Origin: Nocardioides soli
Lineage (GTDB): Bacteria > Actinomycetota > Actinomycetes > Propionibacteriales > Nocardioidaceae
Reading direction: 5' to 3'
NCBI RefSeq assembly: GCF_014191495.1
Contig: NZ_JACHWR010000002.1
Coordinates: forward strand, 1,488,001 to 1,552,000
Length of the DNA stretch: 64,000 bases
Shown: positions 1-8,709 of the stretch, piece after piece
How positions within the stretch are numbered: the first letter of the stretch is position 1
Layout: each line of letters starts with the position of its first letter
Notes under the pieces: generated by a model
Told to the model about the DNA's origin: nothing
Seen by the model: the letters and a program-made list of their open reading frames with translations, nothing else
Databases searched by the model: none
Translations under genes and position numbers: made by a program

Positions 1-2
1 GC

Positions 3-644
3 ATGACCGGGCCAGGCGTCCACGAATTCGACGCGAAGCTGACCACGGAGCTGCTCTCGGAACTCGACCAGCGCCTGCGTGTGCGAGGTGTGGCGGCAGC
101 GGTGTTCGTCGTCGGAGGCGCCGCGATCGCGGCCACCGGGATCCGTGCCGGTCGGCTCACCCAGGACGTCGACGCGCTGACGCGTGACCCCGCCGTCCTT
201 GAGGAGGCGAGCGCCATCGCAGTCGAGCGCGGGCTGACCCCACATTGGCTGAACGCGACCGCCGCGATGTGGATGCCGCCACTGCCCACTGGGGTACTCG
301 ATCCGCCATCCGAGCCGGGGCTGCGGGTGACGTACGCCGATGAGGGCTTCCTGTTCGCGACCAAGCTCGTCGCCCAGCGCGCGAAGGACGCCCAGGACCT
401 CCGCGACCTCGCTGCCCGGCTCGGCATGGCTACGGCGACTGGCGCAGACCTCGAGCAGCACATCCGCAGCTACTACACCGACCGGGACATGCTGGAGTTC
501 ATCCTCAGAGGAAACGACATCGACACCGAGCTCACCCTCCTGGCCGATGACGCCTCACGGATGCTGCAACGAACGCACCGGTCCCTTCCGCCTGATCCGC
601 CCCGGGCGGTCCCGAGAAACGAGCCACCCAGTCTCGGCTTCTGA
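3..644 (+). CDS. nucleotidyltransferase-fold protein (DUF6036/AbiEii-like)
   Basis: The 213-residue product has an early hydrophobic strand ending in V-V-G-G-A-A-I-A (about residues 36-43), followed by a R-L-T-Q-D-V-D-A-L segment. This GG...D-x-D arrangement is typical of minimal nucleotidyltransferases of the DUF6036/AbiEii type, which often act as the toxin half of a two-gene toxin-antitoxin or abortive-infection pair. A later A-T-K-L-V-A-Q-R-A-K-D-A-Q-D-L stretch matches the helical region that follows in that family. The ATG lies three bases from the window edge, so the true start and any partner gene may be outside. The C-terminal 30 residues are proline- and arginine-rich and look disordered. 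The function is inferred from the fold only. It converges on the relaxase gene. Confidence 0.55.
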   Translation: MTGPGVHEFDAKLTTELLSELDQRLRVRGVAAAVFVVGGAAIAATGIRAGRLTQDVDALTRDPAVLEEASAIAVERGLTPHWLNATAAMWMPPLPTGVLDPPSEPGLRVTYADEGFLFATKLVAQRAKDAQDLRDLAARLGMATATGADLEQHIRSYYTDRDMLEFILRGNDIDTELTLLADDASRMLQRTHRSLPPDPPRAVPRNEPPSLGF

Positions 645-729
645 GCGGACGAGGCGGCTCCGGCCCCTGCTGGGAGAGGCGGTGCCGCCGATTCGGCGGC
701 ACCGTCAACCGCACGGGAACCTGCGAAGC

Positions 730-3423
730 TCAGAGCTCGACGGCGATGTCCGGCCGGGGTGTGGCCGGTTGTACGGCGGCTGGCGCAGTCGTGCGGCGCT
801 GGTGGTCGTGGGGCGGGGCGCTGGGGCCGTAGCGGTCGATGTCGTCGATAGCGCGGGACCGGGCGTGGGCTGGTCCCAGGTCGGCGCGGGTGCGGCTGAA
901 GACGTCGGTCCACTGGCGCTTGGCGTCGTCGATGTTGTCGGCGACGAGGTGGGCGGTGTTGGTGTCGCGGCCGCGGGTCATGGCGACGTACGCGGCGGCC
1001 GCACCGGTGGTCTCGGTGATAGCGACGTGGGCGGTCGGGACGGTGCCGCCTTGAGCACCGTGGACGGTAGTGGCGAAGGCCAGCTCGACGAAACGCCTCG
1101 CGTACGCCGCCGGCACCACGGTGTCTCGGCGGTGCCCGTGGAGGATCAGGCTGCCGTCGTCGCCGATGCCGGTGACGGCCCAGGTCTGCCGGTTCGCGAT
1201 GCCGAGGTCGGGATCGTTGCGGCGGGTAGCCACTCGATCGCCGAGGCCGATCACCTCGCCGGCGGTCGTCGTGATGGACCGCTCGACCGCGCTCTTGTCG
1301 GAGGTATCTCGGCGGTGGTCGCGGATGGCGGCGTTGAGGTCGACGAGATGTTCGCGGTGCTCGGTCAGGACGAGCTCGCCGCGTGCGCCGATGTCGGCGA
1401 GCGCGGCCGTGCGTTCCACGTCGGTGGGGTGGATGACGATCTGGCCGCGGCGCCGCAGCTCCTCGAACACGCCGGCGGGGTCCTCGCCGTGGCGCATCTT
1501 CAGGGTCAGGCGGGCGTAGGCCGGGTCGCTGAACCGGCGCACCGTGTCGAGGCTGACGACGGCGTCGGGTCGAGCCCAGGCCACGGCGTGGTCGAGGACC
1601 CCGCCCCGGCCGACCGCGGGGAGCTGGTGGCGGTCACCGACCAACGCGATCCGTGCGCCGGCCCCGTCGGCGACGGTCAGGAGTGCCCGCGCGGTGTCCT
1701 GGTCGAGCATCCCGGCCTCGTCCACCAGCAACAGGTCACCAGCGCCGAGCCGCGCCCCCTCAGAGGGGGAGGGGGTGGGCTCGCGGGTCCAGAGGCCGTC
1801 GGGGTCCCAGCGCCAGCCGTGCTGGTGCACGAGCCAGGCGGCAGAGTGGCCGTCGGCGCCGGTCTCGGCGGCGGCGACGTGCGCGGCCTTCAGGGTCGGG
1901 GTGACGACCAGGAGGCGTCGTCCTTGTCGGGCGATCAGGGTCTGGGTCGCCTTCAGGGCGGTTGTCTTGCCAGCGCCCGCGGCACCTTCGACGACCACCA
2001 ACGGCCCGTCGCCGGCCAAGGTGCTGATGACCGCGGCCTGCGCGGGGTCGACACGGTCCAGGCCTCGGGCGCCGACACGTACCCGCCGTGCGGGTTGGGT
2101 GCCGCGGGCGGCCAGGCGGCGGCTGATGTCGGTCTCGACCTCGAGGACGGCGGGGGAGGTCAGCGAGCGGATGTGTTCGGGAACGTCGGGGGAGGCCAGC
2201 AGTCGGATGCACCGGTTGGTGGCTCGGGCGGTGACGTCCTCGGCCAGCTCACGCCTGGCTGCCGGATCGGCGATCAGCGCGGTCTGGGCGAGGAGGACTT
2301 CGACGTGGCCGCGGATGTCGGCGGTGTTCCACGCCGATCTCTTCGCCCCGAGACGTTGGACGACGAGCGTCGCGGTGCCGTCGCGGTCGATCCGCCCCGG
2401 GTGCGTCGCCGTTGGTCGCGTCTGAGCTCTCACCGGAGCAGATGGGTCCCGGTAGCCGAGGGAACGCAGCTCCTCGTTCCACCGGACAACGAGGCCGGCG
2501 CCGTCGATCGGCGTGACCTTGTCCGGCCGGGCTTCTGCCCACGCCCGCCGGTCCCAGGCATCCCGCAGCCGGGGCCCGGGCTCCTCGCCAGGATGGTCGC
2601 TGCGCCAGGCGGCTTCGTAGCGGTCGATGTTGCCGCGGATCTGCCGGGTGCGGGCACTGAACGCACCCACATAGGGCGCGAGCTGGCTGATCTCGCCGGT
2701 CTCGGCATCGATGGTGAACCCGTGGCTAGCGAGCACCGCCCGGAACGCCGGGTCGGTCGCGACCGCGGCGTGTCCGATGCCGTTGATCGCCTCGATGCTG
2801 TCGCGGATTCCGACCGAGTGGATCCCACGCCACCCGCCGTCGGCGTAGACGCGGGCGTTGATCTGTAGGTGGAGGTGTCGGTGCGGATCGCCGGCTCGTG
2901 AGGTGTAGTGCCGGATCACCGCGGCCTCGATCTCCTCGACCGGAACCTGGACCTGCCGCCCACGCGGACCGACCCGGGTCGTGGCGTGCGCGGCCACCCA
3001 CCCGACGATCTCGGAGGCCGCCTTGTCCTGGGCCGCGTCGAGCGCAGCCGAGACGTCCGGATGCAGCGCCGCCGCCAGCGACCAGGTCTTCGGGCCGTTC
3101 ACGACTACCTCGACGAACCGCAGCCCGCTGGCATCGTGGCGGAGCCGACCCCTCGGCTTCCCGGTGTCCAGATCGATCCCGGCGACCCACCGCTCGTAGG
3201 TGTCGCCGCTCATGGACCCGACCCGTTCGACCCCGGCGTGCTCGACCCCGTCTGGGGAGGCGACCAGGCGGGTCGCGACCCCGTCGCCTTCCCGGAGGTA
3301 GTAGTCGTCAGCGCGCGATCGATCGCGTTCGACATACGCCCGAGCAGCCTTCGCCGCACCGCGGTAGAACTTCACCCCGCCATGCACACCGACCACCCCG
3401 AACCCGCCAGATCCCCTGGTCAT
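730..3423 (-). CDS. MobF-family conjugative relaxase (TrwC/TraA-like, relaxase-helicase)
   Basis: The 897-residue product has a TrwC-type relaxase domain at the N-terminus and a RecD-like helicase behind it. The relaxase part shows a Y41-Y42 tyrosine pair and the metal-binding three-histidine motif H181-R-H183-L-H185. The helicase part shows Walker A (G-A-A-G-A-G-K-T, about 480-487) and Walker B (L-L-L-V-D-E-A-G, about 564-571). Such enzymes nick oriT on one strand, stay bound through tyrosine and unwind the strand for transfer. I chose the ATG at 3423 because the conserved G-G-V-K-F-Y-R-G segment follows directly; a longer reading to 3549 adds 42 residues with no family resemblance. Many actinobacterial homologues are longer, so the C-terminus may be short. 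No coupling protein or type IV secretion gene is visible, so the element is probably mobilised in trans or its machinery lies further left. Confidence 0.9.
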   Translation of the reverse strand: MTRGSGGFGVVGVHGGVKFYRGAAKAARAYVERDRSRADDYYLREGDGVATRLVASPDGVEHAGVERVGSMSGDTYERWVAGIDLDTGKPRGRLRHDASGLRFVEVVVNGPKTWSLAAALHPDVSAALDAAQDKAASEIVGWVAAHATTRVGPRGRQVQVPVEEIEAAVIRHYTSRAGDPHRHLHLQINARVYADGGWRGIHSVGIRDSIEAINGIGHAAVATDPAFRAVLASHGFTIDAETGEISQLAPYVGAFSARTRQIRGNIDRYEAAWRSDHPGEEPGPRLRDAWDRRAWAEARPDKVTPIDGAGLVVRWNEELRSLGYRDPSAPVRAQTRPTATHPGRIDRDGTATLVVQRLGAKRSAWNTADIRGHVEVLLAQTALIADPAARRELAEDVTARATNRCIRLLASPDVPEHIRSLTSPAVLEVETDISRRLAARGTQPARRVRVGARGLDRVDPAQAAVISTLAGDGPLVVVEGAAGAGKTTALKATQTLIARQGRRLLVVTPTLKAAHVAAAETGADGHSAAWLVHQHGWRWDPDGLWTREPTPSPSEGARLGAGDLLLVDEAGMLDQDTARALLTVADGAGARIALVGDRHQLPAVGRGGVLDHAVAWARPDAVVSLDTVRRFSDPAYARLTLKMRHGEDPAGVFEELRRRGQIVIHPTDVERTAALADIGARGELVLTEHREHLVDLNAAIRDHRRDTSDKSAVERSITTTAGEVIGLGDRVATRRNDPDLGIANRQTWAVTGIGDDGSLILHGHRRDTVVPAAYARRFVELAFATTVHGAQGGTVPTAHVAITETTGAAAAYVAMTRGRDTNTAHLVADNIDDAKRQWTDVFSRTRADLGPAHARSRAIDDIDRYGPSAPPHDHQRRTTAPAAVQPATPRPDIAVEL

Positions 3424-3634
3424 GAGGTGGCCGAGCGCGACCAACGGAGATCCGTAGCATGCGTGCCGCCTGGGAAAGAACGGCTGTGGAAGGAGAGTCG
3501 AGCGCCGTGAGACGAGATTCTGGGAGCAAGCGAAGTCGGTCGCCATCAACGATCAGCGGGCGGTGGACTGGATCACGAGGCTCGACGTTGCCCGGATAGG
3601 ACTTGATGAGCGAGCCTGAGCCTGGAGGTGTCAC
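3424..3634. other. divergent intergenic region upstream of the relaxase
   Basis: This 211-base gap separates the divergent relaxase and AlbA_2 genes, so it should hold both promoters and is one place where an origin of transfer could sit. I see no convincing direct-repeat or inverted-repeat oriT signature by eye. The open frame running into it from the relaxase has no family similarity. Confidence 0.3.
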
Positions 3635-4756
3635 ATGAGCCGTGAAAGGCTGACCCTCGCCCGCGGCACGGTCCGCGTCTTCGACGATGGCCGGTATTGG
3701 GAGTTCGACGGCCGCAGCCGTCGCGTGGAGGACATCAACCCGGAAGCCCACGTCGATGACCTCGTGACGGTGCCCGCGAGGGATCTCAGGGACGCGCTGC
3801 GCCGGTATGCGGACCTGTACAACGACGATCTCGCCTTGCGCGTCGTCACTGACGGCTCAGCGGATGACGACCTTGAGTACCTCATGTACTCGGAGGTGTC
3901 CTTCGAGCTCGCGGACGGCGAACTGGTGATGCTGCTCGACCACTATGACGACGACGTCCCCGATGACGAGCAGCCCCGTGGGGTGGTCCAGGGCCGCATC
4001 GCGCCGCTGTTGGCTCGCAAGCGCATGTGGCTCGTCGACGTCGCCGAGAACCTCGATGACGCCGGCCGATACTGGCACGTTCAGATCCGGATAGGCTTCA
4101 ACCTCCGCAGCCGCACTGGCGCCCAGCTCGTCGAGGACGGCCGCGAGATTGTCGAACTCATCGGCGCGAGCATCGGCGGCCTGACACCGGCGACCGTCGC
4201 GGATCTTCTGCGGGCCGGACACGCCACTGCTCTCCTGGGGCAGCCCGAAGGGTCGTGGCTCGAGGTGAAACGAGAGCACTACCCACTCCAGGATATGAAG
4301 GGGAGGATTCGGATCGCTCAGGCCGTCGCTCAGTTCGCGAATGCGGACTCAGGAGGTCTCGTCGTCATCGGTCTCGCCACCAAGAAGGTCGGCAGCGTCG
4401 ACACGATCAACGCCGTCACCCCAATTGCGCCTGATGTGAACGTCCGGCGGCGCTACGTCCAGGTCCTTCAGAACCATCTTTACCCGCCGCCCGACGCCCT
4501 ATCAATCGAGGTGGTCCATGTCGACGGTGGTGACCTTCTGCTCATCGCGGTTCCGCCTCAGCCGGAGGAGCTCAAGCCCTTCCTGGTCCATGGCGCCATC
4601 GTCGACGGAGACGTGAAGGGCTCGTTCATCTCAATCGTGAGGCGCCGCGACGACGAGGCCATCTCCACCACGGCCCCGGCGATCCACGCCACTCTCGCCG
4701 CGGGGCGCGCACTCCTACGCCGTGGCCGCCTCCCCGAAGACCCGCCAGTGCAGTAG
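3635..4756 (+). CDS. AlbA_2/Schlafen-type putative DNA-binding protein
   Basis: The 373-residue protein has an unrecognised acidic N-terminal half (1-200) and a C-terminal AlbA_2 (Schlafen-like) domain from about residue 205. The domain begins with W-L-E-V-K-R-E and continues with A-Q-A-V-A-Q-F-A-N-A-D-S-G-G-L-V-V-I-G, the characteristic E-x-K then A-F-A-N-(S/T)-x-G-G pattern. Bacterial AlbA_2 proteins are usually annotated as transcriptional regulators or ATP-binding proteins and are frequent in defence islands and mobile elements; some Schlafen relatives cut RNA. The start is supported by a GGAG-type ribosome site just upstream (gcctggaggtgtcacATG). The gene stands alone, divergent from the relaxase and converging on a GNAT gene. 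Confidence 0.75.
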   Translation: MSRERLTLARGTVRVFDDGRYWEFDGRSRRVEDINPEAHVDDLVTVPARDLRDALRRYADLYNDDLALRVVTDGSADDDLEYLMYSEVSFELADGELVMLLDHYDDDVPDDEQPRGVVQGRIAPLLARKRMWLVDVAENLDDAGRYWHVQIRIGFNLRSRTGAQLVEDGREIVELIGASIGGLTPATVADLLRAGHATALLGQPEGSWLEVKREHYPLQDMKGRIRIAQAVAQFANADSGGLVVIGLATKKVGSVDTINAVTPIAPDVNVRRRYVQVLQNHLYPPPDALSIEVVHVDGGDLLLIAVPPQPEELKPFLVHGAIVDGDVKGSFISIVRRRDDEAISTTAPAIHATLAAGRALLRRGRLPEDPPVQ

Positions 4757-4818
4757 AGACCCGTGGCCGCTGCCGGCGAGGCCACCGGGCCCTCGGCACC
4801 GGGTGTGAGTCGCCTGCG

Positions 4819-5400
4819 TCAGGCGGCATCGACAGGCACGCGCGGGCCCGCACCAGGCCGCTTGTAGAACCAGAACTGGGGCGCGGCGAGGTTCGGTCCG
4901 TGCCACTTTCGGCCCAGGAGCGGCGGAAGCGGCTCGAAATCGGGGAGCACCGTGAACCCGTGCCGGCGGTAGAACATGCGCAGGCTGACGGCGTCGAGAT
5001 TCACCGTCACGTTGCCGAACCAGGCCCGGACGCCACGGGCCGCGAGAGCACTCTCCAAGTGATCGAGGAGCGCAGAGCCGTATCCGAGCCCCCGGTGCGA
5101 GTCGTCGACTGCCAGGAGATCGAGCTCGCTGTGCTTGTCGATGAGTGGCAGGACCCCGAGACGGTCTGGAAGCCCTTGACGGCTTGCGAGCACGCTCCCT
5201 GCCGCTACCTGAGTCCGGCAGGTCATCGCCGCGGCAACGAGACGGTCGCCGTCGTCTCGGATCTGGGCGATGAGCGGCGCGTACATGTAGTCATAGGCGA
5301 CGAGCGGCACCGCGTTGTCCTCGATGCCCGTGAAGACGTGCGAGAACAGCTCTTGCACGTCGCCGCGCTCGGCGTCTGTTTCAGCCCAGGTGATCCTCAC
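4819..5400 (-). CDS. GNAT-family N-acetyltransferase
   Basis: The product carries the acetyl-CoA-binding motif A of the GNAT fold: L-L-A-V-D-D-S-H-R-G-L-G-Y-G-S-A-L-L, with the R/Q-x-x-G-x-G/A core H-R-G-L-G-Y-G. Beta-strand residues before it (D-L-L-A-V-D) and a following helix complete the site. The acceptor substrate cannot be told from sequence. I chose the GTG at 5400, which gives 193 residues beginning V-R-I-T-W-A-E, because this matches the usual first strand of the fold; the open frame extends upstream to 5502 with residues that do not resemble the family. It is a single gene between convergent and co-directional neighbours. Confidence 0.8.
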   Translation of the reverse strand: MRITWAETDAERGDVQELFSHVFTGIEDNAVPLVAYDYMYAPLIAQIRDDGDRLVAAAMTCRTQVAAGSVLASRQGLPDRLGVLPLIDKHSELDLLAVDDSHRGLGYGSALLDHLESALAARGVRAWFGNVTVNLDAVSLRMFYRRHGFTVLPDFEPLPPLLGRKWHGPNLAAPQFWFYKRPGAGPRVPVDAA

Positions 5401-5546
5401 GCTCGGTGAGGCTAGTGGCAGGCACCGACAGTGGCCGGACCCTTCCTGTCCTGCTAGTCCGTCCGGCGGCTGCCGCCCACCGGGGCGTCCGCGACCTTCC
5501 ACATGTCACTAAAGAGCGTCGGGCACGCACGCGGGTAGTGGCGCGA

Positions 5547-7385
5547 TCAGACTGACGGATTCGCCTCGACGTACGCGGCGACGAGGTCCTTCGGGAGTCG
5601 GCCCCGGACTCCAACCTCGAAGCCGTTCGCTCGCGCCCACGCCCGGACAACGGCCGGGTTGGGGCCGGTTGGGGTGAGCGGCACTGCGGGCCCTGGTACG
5701 GCGGCCAGCCCGCCCTTGCTCGCCTCGGCGTCAGAAGGAACGACGTGTGCGGCTCTCTCTGGTGCCGCCGACGTGGTGGGGCTGATTGGCGTCTTGGTCT
5801 TCGGTAGAGCTTTGACGTCGCGGGGCAGCGTGGGCTGGAGGTGCGCGAGAAGCAGTGTGTAGGTGTCGGGATCCAGAGTGCGGGTGCCGAGTTCGCGTGC
5901 CCGCGCAGCCTTCGTGCCGTTCATCGAACCGTCCGTCACGAGCATCGCGACCTTCGGGGAGACCGAGCCGAGGACCCGCACACCCAGTGACGTCGACCGG
6001 TCCTCGAGGTTGTTGCGCTGCTCGTCGTCGCATCCGGTGAACACGACCTTGTCGCCCACGCGCAGCGGGAGGCCGTGGGGCCACGAGTCCGGTAGCGGGC
6101 CCAGCCCTGCAGAGAGTCGTACCGCGCGAGCGTGCTCGGCTTGGTCGAGAAGCGCCGGGATGACCTTCTCGTTCACCTCGAGCAGCTTCGCGACGGCCTG
6201 CAGCTCTGCCCGCTCAGCACGCGTGACCTTCCCATCCTCGAGTGCTGCCCACGCGAGGGCTCGCACGAACGCCTGGTTGGCCGCAGCCAGATCGTCGGCT
6301 CCAAGTTCGACTGCGGTGATGACGGCTTCGAGGTCGGCGGCCTCCGCCTCGGTGATCTCGCCGTCCTCGAGGACCTCGGCCAGCTTCTCCAGGTACGCGA
6401 TCGCGCCCTCCGGGGCGCCCTCGTCCAGAGCGTCGAGCAGCGAGAACCGCTCCACCAGCTCCACGAGCGCGGGCTGCGGGCCAGCCGCAGCCGTCCGCGC
6501 CATCTCCACGTAGGCCCGCGCCGACAGTTGCCGGCCCTCACCCGCCGGACGGACGGTTCGCTGGTCGACGGACAGGGTCGGCCCGAGCGGCCACGACATC
6601 CCAAGCGCGTGGTGGGGGAGCGCGACGTGTTCGTCCAGCGGCGGCAGCCCGACCTGGGGATGCATGAACGCAGCCAGGAGCTGCGCGGTGGCGCGAGCGT
6701 CTGCGAGAGCCGCGTGTGGCGCCGCGATCTGGACCCCGACAGCCCAGCAGCAGTCCGCCAGGCGGCGCCGGTCCAGCATCGGCAGGTGGTACTCAGATGC
6801 CTCGAGGGTGCACAGCGCAGGCAGGTGTGGGATCGCCCAACCTGCGCGTCGGTACTCCGCGCGCAGGAACGCAAGGTCGAACCGGGCATGGTGCGCGGCA
6901 ACAGCCGCCCCGGTCAGGCGACTATTCAGCTCCCCGACGATGTCGGCGAACACAGGAGCGTCCCGGAGGTCCTGTTCGGTGAGCCCGTGGATGTGGGAGG
7001 CGCCGATTGGCCCCTCGGGATTGATGCGGGTCGACCACTCGTCGAGGACCTGTCCCCAGACATCAGTGGTGACGACTGCGATCTCCACGATGCGATGCGT
7101 ATCCGCACGCAGCCCGGTCGTCTCCACGTCGATGACCGCGAAGTGAGGCTGCGTCAGCGGAGGCGGAGGGCCTGCAGCGGACCATACGGGGAGCGGCGCA
7201 GCGGCCCGCGCTTGATTCGAAGTGGCCGGAATCGGCACGACCCTCGGCGCCCGGCCGGGTTCCGCGGCCCGATGCTCCGGCCGTCGGCCGCCCGTCATGC
7301 GCGCTCGGAACCTGTCCAACAGGCCCACGATGTACCTCCCGATCGCCCTTCGCCTCGTGAACTGCCCGGACATGTTGGCACTCAC
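5547..7385 (-). CDS. DEDDh exonuclease-TerB-BRCT-Lsr2 C-terminal fusion protein
   Basis: The 612-residue protein joins four modules. Residues about 82-245 form a DnaQ-like DEDDh 3'-5' exonuclease, with F-A-V-I-D-V-E-T-T-G (ExoI) and H-A-R-F-D-L-A-F-L (ExoII). Residues about 320-420 hold two acidic helical repeats (D-G-E-I-T-E-A-E, D-G-K-V-T-R-A-E-R-A-E-L) typical of a TerB-like domain. Residues about 440-520 form a BRCT domain (G-D-K-V-V-F-T-G-C-D). The last 38 residues (V-R-A-W-A-R-A-N-G-F-E-V...G-R-L-P) match the AT-hook-like DNA-binding C-terminus of Lsr2. The expected job is a DNA end-processing exonuclease with its own DNA-targeting domain. The first codon is uncertain: GTG at 7385 or ATG at 7373. 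Between about residues 30 and 80 there is a proline/alanine-rich linker. Confidence 0.85.
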   Translation of the reverse strand: MSANMSGQFTRRRAIGRYIVGLLDRFRARMTGGRRPEHRAAEPGRAPRVVPIPATSNQARAAAPLPVWSAAGPPPPLTQPHFAVIDVETTGLRADTHRIVEIAVVTTDVWGQVLDEWSTRINPEGPIGASHIHGLTEQDLRDAPVFADIVGELNSRLTGAAVAAHHARFDLAFLRAEYRRAGWAIPHLPALCTLEASEYHLPMLDRRRLADCCWAVGVQIAAPHAALADARATAQLLAAFMHPQVGLPPLDEHVALPHHALGMSWPLGPTLSVDQRTVRPAGEGRQLSARAYVEMARTAAAGPQPALVELVERFSLLDALDEGAPEGAIAYLEKLAEVLEDGEITEAEAADLEAVITAVELGADDLAAANQAFVRALAWAALEDGKVTRAERAELQAVAKLLEVNEKVIPALLDQAEHARAVRLSAGLGPLPDSWPHGLPLRVGDKVVFTGCDDEQRNNLEDRSTSLGVRVLGSVSPKVAMLVTDGSMNGTKAARARELGTRTLDPDTYTLLLAHLQPTLPRDVKALPKTKTPISPTTSAAPERAAHVVPSDAEASKGGLAAVPGPAVPLTPTGPNPAVVRAWARANGFEVGVRGRLPKDLVAAYVEANPSV

Positions 7386-7587
7386 CAGCCAGGCGCGCAG
7401 GCGTATCAGCCGACATCGCGCGTCAACTCTTGCTTGCTATGACAAGCAGTTCGAAACATCTGGACCGGTGTCTCCTAGTCCGCCGTTCTCATCGGGGAAC
7501 CTCCGACCAAGCCGGGCGATCTCACGTTCCATGTCGGTGGTTACCGCCAGGATGCGTTTGCCATCGGCCGCCATCGAAGGACACGAC

Positions 7588-8304
7588 ATGTCGCCCGTCA
7601 CTGCCCTTGCCCCGTTTCGAGCCGGGATCCGCGAGTGCCTTTCGTTCCTTCGCTGGCCCGACCTCACCCGACGGCGGCGAACCGCCGTCGCGCGTACGAC
7701 TCAACTAACAGCTGGAGCACTCACCTGCACCTTGATCTTCTTGGTTCAAGGTCAGCTAGCGACCGCGTTGCCGTTCGCTGGAATCGGCCTGGTGCTCGCT
7801 GCGGCAACCGCAGCCCTGCACATCGTCAGCCTCAAGCTCCGACGGGCGGCTCACCTCCTCACGTACGGCGTCGCCGCCATTGGCAGTACCTGTGCCTTCC
7901 TCATCGTCACCCTCGACGCACGCACGACCGCGGACGCCATCGCCGCGATCGGCCTCGCGCCCCCGCTTGTCGGGAGCTGGGTCGCCGTCCGGTGGGTCTC
8001 TGACCTCGCAGACCGCGGACTGACCGGCGCCGATCTCGCTGACGCGACCACCACGATCCGCGGCACCGCCGCCATCTGGCTCGGGTTCCTCGCCATCGCT
8101 GCGCTCGAGGTACCACTCACTGTGACCGGTCACGACTTCCCGATCGCAGCAGAGCTCGGCGACGGCCTCGCCGGCATCTTCAGCCTGGCCGCGATCTTCA
8201 CCTACGTCGGCCCTGGATGGACGGAGTACCAGCGGGGGAAATCCATCACCACACCACCTGTGTCCGGCCAGCCGCATCTGGATAAGCCAGTCAAGGCCGT
8301 CTGA
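7588..8304 (+). CDS. predicted multi-pass membrane protein
   Basis: The 238-residue product has a short basic N-terminal region (R-R-R-R) and then about five hydrophobic segments: A-L-T-C-T-L-I-F-L-V, A-G-I-G-L-V-L-A-A-A-T, Y-G-V-A-A-I-G-S-T-C-A-F-L-I-V, A-A-I-W-L-G-F-L-A-I-A-A-L and a weaker last one. I recognise no family or catalytic motif. The ATG at 7588 has a GAAGGA ribosome site eight bases upstream; longer readings overlap the exonuclease gene. It is divergent from the exonuclease gene and has no evident operon partner. Confidence 0.6.
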   Translation: MSPVTALAPFRAGIRECLSFLRWPDLTRRRRTAVARTTQLTAGALTCTLIFLVQGQLATALPFAGIGLVLAAATAALHIVSLKLRRAAHLLTYGVAAIGSTCAFLIVTLDARTTADAIAAIGLAPPLVGSWVAVRWVSDLADRGLTGADLADATTTIRGTAAIWLGFLAIAALEVPLTVTGHDFPIAAELGDGLAGIFSLAAIFTYVGPGWTEYQRGKSITTPPVSGQPHLDKPVKAV

Positions 8305-8709
8305 GTGGGCGCTCTGTGTTCGGACTCAAGCGCGCTACGGGTCCGGAGGCGGCGGAAAGACGCACTCGTCGCCTCAGATTCAGACGCCCACAACCGGCTG
8401 AACAGCGGCATGGTCGGGCTCCGCCCGCAGGACGGCATAGTCGGACGGATCTCGGAGCGCTGCACGACAATTTTTTCCGAGCCCGACAGCTAGTTGCTGG
8501 CAAGCGAGAGAGGCGCCCGCTGCGAACTCACTAGTGCGGTGACCCAATCCTGGTAGACCGCTGGCCCCGCAATCACCACCCTCGCGCCTCGTGAGAGCAA
8601 ACAGTGGTATCCCGGTACCGCGCCCCTGCAGCTCTCCATAGACTCGCGTGCACAGCCACGCGATCAACCTCAGCGCCGTGGGGATTTCCGAGGTGGATCC
8701 CGATGGGGC
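8305..8709. other. non-coding stretch upstream of the DUF4365 gene
   Basis: About 400 bases with no credible gene. It includes a 24-base segment at 8405-8428 that recurs with 22 of 24 bases at 16444-16467, on the other side of the disrupted DUF4365 gene, and a T-rich patch near 8470. Confidence 0.4.
8405..8428 (+). repeat. 24-base direct repeat, copy 1
   Basis: It begins GCGGCATGGT and ends GGCTCCGCCCGC. A second copy in the same orientation lies at 16444-16467, differing at two central bases (CG versus TT). The copies bracket the disrupted DUF4365/PIN gene. Confidence 0.5.

Noticed and set aside
340..2868. Very long open frame opposite the relaxase gene
   Set aside because: It is the complement shadow of a high-GC gene; residues are low-complexity V/G/D/A and no family motif is seen, while the minus strand has a full relaxase.
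8305..8709. Possible small RNA or leader near the T-rich patch at 8470
   Set aside because: No hairpin followed by a T-run and no conserved motif could be seen.
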